Source: Phytohabitans sp036906915 (lineage in GTDB: Bacteria > Actinomycetota > Actinomycetes > Mycobacteriales > Micromonosporaceae). From it: a DNA stretch of 29,012 nucleotides. Every line of letters begins with the position of its first letter. Positions within the stretch are counted from its first letter, which is position 1. Shown here one piece after another: positions 7,945 to 13,324 of this stretch. The stretch spans positions 1 to 29,012 of the forward strand of contig NZ_JBAKHX010000090.1 in assembly GCF_036906915.1 (NCBI RefSeq). The letters run 5' to 3'. Position numbers and translations under genes: made by a program. The notes beneath the pieces are model-generated. The model saw nothing but the letters and a program-made list of their open reading frames with translations, was not told where the DNA came from and searched no databases.

Positions 7945-8631
7945 GATCGCGTACTTCCCCTTGCCGACTGAGCGTCTGAGGGTCTTCTCGATCGCGCGGA
8001 CGTCGTCGTAAGGGCCCTGGATGAACGTCGGCACGCCGTCGAGCCCGAACGTGATGTCACTTGGCCCGGTCCAGGGCCCGAGCAGATCCGCGGCCGGCGC
8101 GAAGTCCGGATGCGGCTCGAACCCGAGCCGGCGGGCGTACTCGGCGGCGCCGAAAACCACGTGCTGCGCCTGCTCCACCGGTACGGCGAGCGGCCCGCCG
8201 TCGTACGTCGCGAAGTAGTTGGCGACGAACTGGGGCAGCTCCCGCTCGTTCATCGTCGCCTCCAGGGCGTTCTTGACACCCAGGCAGTAGACGTCGATCA
8301 GGAAGCCGCCGATCTGAAGCTTGGAGCTGTGCCGCAGCCGGCGCGCGACGAGCACTGCCGCCAGCCCGCGCGTCGTCAGGCCGGGCATGTCGACGTCCAC
8401 CCACTCGGGGTGGCCGTGGACGGTGAGCCCGTCGCTCCAGCCGCCGCTGATCCAGCATCCGGCCAGCTCCGATGCCGGTGCCGGCGCGTCACTGGTCGCG
8501 GCGGCGGCCCTGATGAGGGGCGCCACCTCGGCCGGCGTCATGCCGAGCGCACGGGCGATCACCTTGGGTGGCGCGCCCTTCGCGCGCATCTCACGCACCC
8601 GTTCGAGGGTCTGGTCGTCGTTCACCGCCAC
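7927..8631 (-). CDS. Unknown protein with N-terminal helix-turn-helix-like segment
   Basis: The 234-residue soluble protein (GTG at 8631; GTG at 8625 and more distant starts are also possible, and no strong ribosome binding site decides). Residues about 8-40 (LERVREMRAKGAPPKVIARALGMTPAEVAPLIRAA) look like a small helix-turn-helix. The rest forms a compact domain with short conserved-looking blocks: GLAAVLVARRLRHSSKLQIGGFLIDVYCLGVKNA, an EQAQHVVFGAAEYARRLGFEPHPDF block, and DGVPTFIQGPYDDVRAIEKTL near the end. No membrane segment or signal peptide. I do not recognise the family and assign no function. It is convergent with ureD (18-base overlap) and divergent from the secreted inhibitor gene at 8745. 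Confidence 0.75.
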   Translation of the reverse strand: MAVNDDQTLERVREMRAKGAPPKVIARALGMTPAEVAPLIRAAAATSDAPAPASELAGCWISGGWSDGLTVHGHPEWVDVDMPGLTTRGLAAVLVARRLRHSSKLQIGGFLIDVYCLGVKNALEATMNERELPQFVANYFATYDGGPLAVPVEQAQHVVFGAAEYARRLGFEPHPDFAPAADLLGPWTGPSDITFGLDGVPTFIQGPYDDVRAIEKTLRRSVGKGKYAISFVVG

Positions 8632-8663
8632 ATCATGCCGCACGCTCGTCCACGGTCGTTGAT

Positions 8664-8740
8664 TTGACGCACCTTGGCGCGAACCCTCACTCGTACGATC
8701 GACATCTATATAGAAGGAAGTTTTTCTCACCCACGGGAGG
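8664..8740 (+). promoter_or_regulatory. Possible promoter and ribosome binding site of the inhibitor gene
   Basis: This is the most AT-rich patch in its surroundings. It contains TTGACG (8664-8669), an eight-base palindrome CTATATAG (8706-8713) and a strong Shine-Dalgarno GGGAGG (8735-8740) four bases before the ATG. Spacing between TTGACG and the TATATA element is too long for a textbook promoter, so the exact boxes are uncertain. Confidence 0.35.
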
Positions 8741-8744
8741 ACTG

Positions 8745-9128
8745 ATGAGAACGCGCATCGCCGCGGTGGCCCTTGCCGCCCTCGGAGCCCTGGCACTCGC
8801 CGCCCCATCCGCCGCCGCCTCACCAGCGGCCGACGACAACGAGGTGCGGATCTACAGCCCGAGCGGGGTGATCCTGGTGGACTGCGGCCCGGTCGGCCCG
8901 GGCCTGCCCACCCATCCGCACCAGAAGGAGGTGTGCTCGGAGATCAGCGACGCCAAGGGCGACATCGCCTCGATCCCGCCGCTGCCGGGCCAGGGCTGCA
9001 CGGACGTGTGGGACCCGGTGCTGATCGGCGTGACCGGGCGTATGGATGGCAAGGAGATCCTATTCAGCGAGTTCCAGTCGAACTCGGGCTGTGCGGCAAT
9101 CTCGCACGGCCACGTCTTCCTCTATTAG
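8745..9128 (+). CDS. Secreted subtilisin-inhibitor-like (SSI family) protein with P1 Asp
   Basis: Predicted secreted serine-protease inhibitor of 127 residues. A signal peptide covers about residues 1-28 (hydrophobic run AVALAALGALALAAP, then ASPA). The mature part has the four Cys of the SSI fold, C47/C64 and C85/C116 (spacings 17 and 31, near SSI's 15 and 30). It also has the family landmarks THPHQKEVC, AKGDIASIPPLPGQGC, WDPVLIGVTGRMDGKEI and SEFQSNSGC. In SSI the reactive bond lies in CPMVYDPV (P1 Met). Here the segment is CTDVWDPV, placing Asp87 at P1, which is unusual since Met, Lys, Arg or Leu are common. The start ATG follows GGGAGG at 4 bases. It is followed by a hairpin terminator and is not part of the guanidine operon. 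Family call is by motif alignment by eye. Confidence 0.88.
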   Translation: MRTRIAAVALAALGALALAAPSAAASPAADDNEVRIYSPSGVILVDCGPVGPGLPTHPHQKEVCSEISDAKGDIASIPPLPGQGCTDVWDPVLIGVTGRMDGKEILFSEFQSNSGCAAISHGHVFLY

Positions 9129-9130
9129 GC

Positions 9131-9151
9131 CGGCGGCGCGCCGCGCCGCCG
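9131..9151 (+). terminator. Hairpin after the inhibitor gene
   Basis: Perfect 9-bp inverted repeat CGGCGGCGC / GCGCCGCCG with a 3-base loop, two bases after the stop codon. There is no T-run, which is common for terminators in high-GC actinobacteria. Confidence 0.6.
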
Positions 9152-9167
9152 ATCAAGGAGATCCGCA

Positions 9168-9228
9168 TCGATCAAGGACAAACGCACGCGGAAATGAGAT
9201 CGAACCACGTGCGTTTGTTCTTGATCGA
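9168..9228. repeat. 21-bp inverted repeat around a 19-base loop, arm shared with a distant site
   Basis: The arm at 9168-9188 contains GATCAAGGACAAACGCACG. The arm at 9208-9228 is its reverse complement except for one position, which would be a G-U pair in RNA. The left arm recurs with one change at 28930-28950. It lies between the inhibitor terminator and the riboswitch. It could be a second terminator, a transcript-end stabiliser or a mobile miniature repeat. Confidence 0.8.
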
Positions 9229-9349
9229 CGGCAAGGGGGCGCGGCGCGGTCGCACCACTCTCATCTGCGTCGATACATGGGCGTAACGAACGGGCAAAGC
9301 GCGCGCAATGGGCGCCGGGTCTACTGCGGGGGACTCACCACAGGTGAGG

Positions 9350-9463
9350 CGCGCCTAGGGTTCCGCCGCCCGAGCAGCGGGCGGGTCTGGTCCGAGAGAC
9401 GCAGGCGCGGTGGCCCTGAGCCGCCGCGCTCCACGGCGGGACAAAAGCCCGGGAGACAGCCGT
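9350..9463 (+). ncRNA. Guanidine-I riboswitch (ykkC class)
   Basis: The conserved aptamer blocks of the ykkC RNA are all present in order: CTAGGGTTCCG (9355-9365), TCTGGTCCGAGAGAC (9386-9400), ACGGCGGGA (9433-9441) and AAAAGCCCGGGAGA (9443-9456). Pairings that can be read are P1 (CGCGCC 9350-9355 with GGCGCG 9404-9409), P2 (CCGCCGCCC/GCGGGCGG around 9363-9385), an extra GC hairpin at 9409-9430, and P3 closed by ACGGC (9433-9437) with GCCGT (9459-9463). This class binds guanidinium and usually turns on degradation or export genes. It lies 40 bases before the start of the ureohydrolase operon, which strongly supports guanidine as the substrate. A small hairpin, CTCACC/GGTGAG (9334-9348), precedes it. 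Confidence 0.95.
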
Positions 9464-9464
9464 T

Positions 9465-9484
9465 CCTGGCTGTATCCAGCCAGG
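9465..9484 (+). promoter_or_regulatory. Expression-platform hairpin of the guanidine riboswitch
   Basis: CCTGGCTG-TATC-CAGCCAGG forms a perfect 8-bp stem between the aptamer and the Shine-Dalgarno (9494-9498). Its left arm can alternatively pair upstream: ACAGCC (9455-9460) with GGCTGT (9468-9473). The bases ACAGCC overlap the 3' strand of P3, so ligand binding and this alternative pairing are mutually exclusive. No T-run follows. Whether it acts on transcription or translation is not shown by sequence. Confidence 0.6.
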
Positions 9485-9503
9485 CCGTCGCCCGGAGGTG
9501 CCC

Positions 9504-10619
9504 GTGGGCATGTTCCACAACCACTACGGTCCCGAGGCCCGCTACGCCGTCGAGCGCGAGGCCGAACTGCCCACGACGAAGTGGGAGGAAGAGATCGCGC
9601 GCGGGTTGGAGTACGGCCTGCCCGGCGCCGACTCCATTGTCGACAAGCGCATCCCGACGTTCTCCCGCGGCGAGCTGCCGCACTTCGCCGGCATCAACAC
9701 CTTCCTGAAAGCGCCGTACGTCGAGGATGTGCGCCGCTGCGGCGAGTACGACGTGGCGGTGCTGGGCGCGCCGTTCGACGGCGGCACGACATACCGTTCC
9801 GGCACCCGCTTCGGCCCGCAGGGCATCCGCAAGATCTCCGCCCTCTACGGCCCGTACTCGTTCGAGCTCGGCGTCGACCTGCGCGAGTCGATCACGATCG
9901 CGGACCTCGGCGACGTGTTCACCATCCCCGCCAACATCGAGAAGACCTTCGACCAGATCTCGAAGGCGGTCAGCCACGTGTACTCCTCGGGCGCGTTCCC
10001 GGTGGTGCTGGGCGGTGACCACTCGATCGGGTACCCGACGGTGCGCGGGGTCGCCGAACACCTCGACGGCAACCTGGGGATCATCCACTTCGACCGGCAC
10101 GTCGACACCCAGGAGACCGACCTCGACGAGCGGATGCACACGACGCCGTGGTTCCACGCGACCGACATCCCCAACGTCCCGCCGAAGAACCTCGTGCAGA
10201 TCGGCATCGGCGGCTGGCAGGCGCCCCGCCCCGGCGTCAAGGTGGGCCGCGAGCGCGGCACCACGATCATGACGGTCACCGACTGCGTCGAGATGGGCAT
10301 CGAAGCCGCCGCCGAACGCGCGCTGGAGGTCGCGTGGGACGGCGCCAAGGCGGTGTGGCTGTCGTTCGACGTCGACTGCCTGGACGCCGCGTTCGTACCC
10401 GGCACCGGCTGGCCGGAGCCCGGCGGCTTCCTGCCACGCGAGGTGCTCAAGTTCATCCAGCTCATCGCGGAACGGCCGCTGGCCGGCATCGAGGTCGTCG
10501 AATGCTCGCCGCCGTACGACAACGCCGACATCACGTCCCTCATCGCCACGCGCGTCATCTGCGACACCCTCGGTTGCCTGGTGCGGGCCGGCCACCTCCC
10601 CCAAAGGAGCACGTCATGA
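9504..10619 (+). CDS. gdmH: Ureohydrolase, probable nickel-dependent guanidine hydrolase
   Basis: Predicted to hydrolyse guanidine to urea and ammonia in the cytoplasm. The 371-residue protein has the complete bimetal site of the arginase/agmatinase fold: His173 (GGDHS), Asp197-His199-Asp201 (FDRHVDT) and Asp289/Asp291 (SFDVDCLD). It differs from classical agmatinases (about 300-320 residues, DAHxD, GTGTPxxGG) in three ways: an N-terminal extension of about 80 residues, Arg in DRHVD, and Trp in GTGWPEPGG. These traits, length and context fit the GdmH-type guanidine hydrolases described from cyanobacteria. The decisive point is the guanidine-I riboswitch directly upstream. The start is GTG 9504 (GGAGG 9494-9498, spacer 5); ATG 9510 is possible. 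Its stop overlaps the binding-protein gene. An agmatinase role is the main alternative. Nickel use is inferred from the family. Confidence 0.88.
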   Translation: MGMFHNHYGPEARYAVEREAELPTTKWEEEIARGLEYGLPGADSIVDKRIPTFSRGELPHFAGINTFLKAPYVEDVRRCGEYDVAVLGAPFDGGTTYRSGTRFGPQGIRKISALYGPYSFELGVDLRESITIADLGDVFTIPANIEKTFDQISKAVSHVYSSGAFPVVLGGDHSIGYPTVRGVAEHLDGNLGIIHFDRHVDTQETDLDERMHTTPWFHATDIPNVPPKNLVQIGIGGWQAPRPGVKVGRERGTTIMTVTDCVEMGIEAAAERALEVAWDGAKAVWLSFDVDCLDAAFVPGTGWPEPGGFLPREVLKFIQLIAERPLAGIEVVECSPPYDNADITSLIATRVICDTLGCLVRAGHLPQRSTS

Positions 10620-11596
10620 AGAAGATTGCCGCTGTCATGGCGCTCTTACTGCTCGCCGCGTGCGGGCCCGCAGAGGATGCCGAGGGCACGCCGACCACGG
10701 TGCGGATCGGGTTCAGCGCCTGGCCCGGATGGTTTCCCTGGCAGGTCGCGCAGGAGCAGGGCCTGTTCGCCAAGAACGGCGTGACCGTCGACCTCAAGTA
10801 CTTCGACAGCTACACCGACAGCCTCACCGCGCTGTCCACCGGCAACCTCGACGCCAACAGCCAGACCCTCAACGACACGCTCTCCTCCGTCAGCGGCGGC
10901 GCGCAACAGACCATCGTGCTCGTCAACGACAACTCCACCGGCAACGACCAGATCATCGCCAGGCCGGGCATCGACTCGGTGGCGCGGTTGAAAGGCAAGA
11001 CGGTGGCCGTGGAGCAGGGCACGGTCGACCACTATCTGCTGCTGCTCGCCCTCCAGAAAGCTGGGCTGTCCGAAAAGGACATCACGGTGAAGCCGCTGCT
11101 GACCGACGCCGCCGCGGCCGCCTTCCTCGCCGGGCAGGTCGACGCCGTCGGCGCGTTCGCGCCGTTCACCACCACGGCGCTCGGGCTCGCCGGCAGCAAG
11201 GCCATCGCCACCTCCGCCGACTTCCCCGGCGCGATCCCCGACCACCTGGTGTTCACCGCCGACTTCGTCAAGGACCACCCCACAGAGGTACAGGCGATGG
11301 TGGACACGTGGTTCGAGACGCTGGCGTGGATGAAGGCGAACCCCGCCGCGGCGGTGAGCATCATGGCCAAGAAGGGCGGCGTCAGCGACGCCGACTACAA
11401 GACCTATGACTCCGGCACCACGATCTTCACGCGGGAGCAGAACCTCGCGGCCTTCGAGCCGGGCGCCTCGCCGGCGAACCTGGACCACCAGGCCAAGCTG
11501 ATCGCGAAGTTCCTCGTCGAGGCGGGACTCGTCGACGAGGAGCCGCCCCTCGACGGCCTGTTCGACCCAACCTTCGTCAAGGCATCATCCTCGTGA
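10616..11596 (+). CDS. ABC importer substrate-binding lipoprotein, probable guanidine binder
   Basis: Extracytoplasmic binding protein of the NrtA/SsuA/TauA (NMT1-like) fold, 326 residues. A lipoprotein signal MKKIAAVMALLLLAAC puts the lipid on Cys16. The mature protein starts TTVRIGFSAWPGWFPWQVAQEQGLF, the usual first lobe of this fold. Further fold marks are LKYFDSYTDSLTALSTGNLDAN, GKTVAVEQGTVDHYLLLLAL and AAFLAGQVDAVGAFAPFTTTA. ATG 10616 overlaps the hydrolase stop (ATGA), with AAAGGAG six bases before. Proteins of this fold bind nitrate, sulfonates or amines; the ligand cannot be read from fold alone. Guanidine is inferred because the gene is in a riboswitch-controlled operon with a guanidine hydrolase, and guanidine-I riboswitches often precede such transporters. 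Confidence 0.85.
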   Translation: MKKIAAVMALLLLAACGPAEDAEGTPTTVRIGFSAWPGWFPWQVAQEQGLFAKNGVTVDLKYFDSYTDSLTALSTGNLDANSQTLNDTLSSVSGGAQQTIVLVNDNSTGNDQIIARPGIDSVARLKGKTVAVEQGTVDHYLLLLALQKAGLSEKDITVKPLLTDAAAAAFLAGQVDAVGAFAPFTTTALGLAGSKAIATSADFPGAIPDHLVFTADFVKDHPTEVQAMVDTWFETLAWMKANPAAAVSIMAKKGGVSDADYKTYDSGTTIFTREQNLAAFEPGASPANLDHQAKLIAKFLVEAGLVDEEPPLDGLFDPTFVKASSS

Positions 11597-12447
11597 CAGC
11601 GCCAGCGACTGTGGAACGACCCCATCGGGAGTGGGATCCGCTCCCCCGGCGCCGGCTCGCACGGCGGGTGCCGGGCCTGTTCGCCATCCGCGCCCCGATC
11701 AGCCCGGTGGCGAGGTGGGCGCTCGCCGTGCTGTCGGTGGCGGTGCCGCTGGCCGCGTGGCAGGTCGGCAGCGTACTGGTCGACGGGCGCCCCGATTTCC
11801 TGCCCTCGCCGGCCGAGGCGTGGGCGGCCGGCGCGGAGATGGCCCGCTCCGGGGTCCTGTGGACGGACGCCTGGGCGACCATGGCGCGGGTACTGCAAGG
11901 CTTCGGGCTGGCCGTGCTCGTCTCGGTGCCGCTCGGCATCCTGATGGGCAGCTTCCGGGCCGCCCAGTCCGCCCTCGAACCGGTGATCGGCCTCCTGCGG
12001 TACCTTCCCGCCAGCGCGTTCATCCCGCTGCTGATCATCTGGCTGGGACTCGGCGAGCCGTCGAAGATCGCGCTGCTGTTCATCGGCACGATCTTCTTCA
12101 ACACGCTGATGACCGCCGACGCGGTGCGGCAGGTGCCGATCGCGCTGATCGACGTTTCCTACACGCTCGGCGCCCGGCGTGGCGAGGTGCTGCGCAAGGT
12201 GATCGTGCCCGGTGCGCTGCCCGGCATGCTCGACGCCATCCGGGTCAACGCGGCCGCCGCGTGGAACTTCGTGGTCGTCGCCGAGCTGATCGCCTCCGAG
12301 TCCGGCCTCGGATACCGGATCGTGCGGGCGCAACGGTTCAACCAGATCGACCGCATCTTCGCGGTACTCGTGGTCATCGCCGTCATCGGCCTGGCGATCG
12401 ACCTGCTGCTGCGCCTGACCCGCGACCGAGTGGGGAGATGGGTATGA
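11593..12447 (+). CDS. ABC importer permease, nitrate/sulfonate/taurine type
   Basis: Inner-membrane permease of 284 residues, BPD_transp_1 family. After a basic cytoplasmic start there are about six membrane segments (first WALAVLSVAVPLAAWQVG, last IFAVLVVIAVIGLAIDLLLRL). The EAA-type loop that contacts the ATPase is visible as YTLGARRGEVLRKVIVPGALPGMLDAIR. GTG 11593 overlaps the stop of the binding-protein gene (GTGA), and its own end overlaps the ATPase start. It probably forms a homodimeric channel for guanidine together with its operon neighbours; the substrate is inferred from context. Confidence 0.9.
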   Translation: MTAPATVERPHREWDPLPRRRLARRVPGLFAIRAPISPVARWALAVLSVAVPLAAWQVGSVLVDGRPDFLPSPAEAWAAGAEMARSGVLWTDAWATMARVLQGFGLAVLVSVPLGILMGSFRAAQSALEPVIGLLRYLPASAFIPLLIIWLGLGEPSKIALLFIGTIFFNTLMTADAVRQVPIALIDVSYTLGARRGEVLRKVIVPGALPGMLDAIRVNAAAAWNFVVVAELIASESGLGYRIVRAQRFNQIDRIFAVLVVIAVIGLAIDLLLRLTRDRVGRWV

Positions 12448-13211
12448 GCGCGGTACTCCAACTCAATGGGGTGATCAAGGACTTCGGCGCGGTGCGCGCG
12501 CTCGACGGCATCGACCTGGCCGTGCCGCGCGGCCAGTTCATCTCCGTCGTCGGCGCCAGTGGCTCCGGCAAGTCGACGCTGCTGTCGCTGGTGGCCGGGC
12601 TCGCCCGGCCGACCGGCGGTGAGGTGCTCCTCGACGGCCGCGCGGTGTCCGGCCCGGGGCCGGACCGCGGCCTGGTCTTCCAGCAGGGCGCCGTGTACCC
12701 GTGGCGCACCGTCGAGCGAAACGTCGGGTTCGGGCTGGAGCTCCTGCCGATCAGCCGGGCCGAGCGCGCCCGCCGGGTCACCTGGTACCTCGACGAGACC
12801 GGCCTGGCCGAGCTGCGTCACGCGCTGCCCAAGCAGCTGTCGGGCGGCCAGCGGCAGCGGGTCGCCATCGCGCGGGCACTCGCCTGCGAACCGGAGGTGC
12901 TGCTGCTGGACGAGCCGTTCGGCGCGCTGGACGTCCAGACCAAGGAGGACATGCAGGTCCTCATCCGGCGGGTCTGGCGCGACACCGGCACGACGGTCCT
13001 GATGGTCACGCACGACGTGGAAGAGGCCGTGTTTCTCGGCCAGCGGGTGGTCGTGCTCGCCAGCGACCCGGGCCGGATCGCGGCCGACATCCCGGTCGAC
13101 CTTCCCGACGATCGTGAACTGTCGGCAAAAAGACTTCCGGAATTCCTCGCCCTACGCATCCAAGTAGAGGATCTCGTCCGTACCCATCACCGACGTCACC
13201 AGGGGAAATAG
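12444..13211 (+). CDS. ABC importer ATPase, nitrate/sulfonate/taurine type
   Basis: Cytoplasmic ATPase of 255 residues that powers the importer. Walker A is GASGSGKST, the Q-loop is VFQQGAVYPWRT, the signature is LSGGQRQR, Walker B is VLLLDEP, and the switch His is in MVTHDVEEA. The PWRT after the Q-loop is typical of SsuB/TauB/NrtD. ATG 12444 is preferred over ATG 12438, because GGGGAG (12432-12437) gives a 6-base spacer and ATG 12444 makes the ATGA overlap with the permease stop. Last gene of the riboswitch operon; a hairpin follows at 13228-13249. Confidence 0.93.
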   Translation: MSAVLQLNGVIKDFGAVRALDGIDLAVPRGQFISVVGASGSGKSTLLSLVAGLARPTGGEVLLDGRAVSGPGPDRGLVFQQGAVYPWRTVERNVGFGLELLPISRAERARRVTWYLDETGLAELRHALPKQLSGGQRQRVAIARALACEPEVLLLDEPFGALDVQTKEDMQVLIRRVWRDTGTTVLMVTHDVEEAVFLGQRVVVLASDPGRIAADIPVDLPDDRELSAKRLPEFLALRIQVEDLVRTHHRRHQGK

Positions 13212-13227
13212 ACGAGCTGGACGGGGA

Positions 13228-13249
13228 GTATCGGATCATCAGCCGATAC
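13228..13249 (+). terminator. Hairpin at the end of the guanidine operon
   Basis: GTATCGG and CCGATAC form a perfect 7-bp stem around an 8-base loop, 17 bases after the ATPase stop. Additional G-C pairs can extend it past one mismatch. No T-run is present. Confidence 0.5.
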
Positions 13250-13324
13250 CCGCCCGTACGGATCTGGGATGGCTTGCCTCCTTACCTGGTGCTGGAGTAG
13301 TTACGCGGCTACGGGGAGGTCAGC

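Noticed and set aside
8933..9286. Frame running from inside the inhibitor gene through the terminator and inverted repeat, containing IKEIRIDQ
   Set aside because: No start with a ribosome binding site and it crosses hairpins; the kinase-like words come from a 25-base match reported separately.
9283..9298. GTAAC-n6-GCAAA as a GlnR site upstream of the riboswitch
   Set aside because: Only the first box is good; the second misses two of five positions and the following boxes are absent.
9321..10604. Antisense open frame across the riboswitch and guanidine hydrolase
   Set aside because: It would cover a conserved RNA element and a conserved enzyme, and its translation is composition-driven.
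9504..10619. Agmatinase (speB) annotation
   Set aside because: Length, DRHVD, the Trp in GTGWPEPGG and the guanidine riboswitch all point to guanidine; kept only as the alternative.
10616..13211. Nitrate, taurine or sulfonate importer as the specific function
   Set aside because: The fold allows it, but the operon context with guanidine sensing and hydrolysis is more specific and no nitrate or sulfonate genes are nearby.
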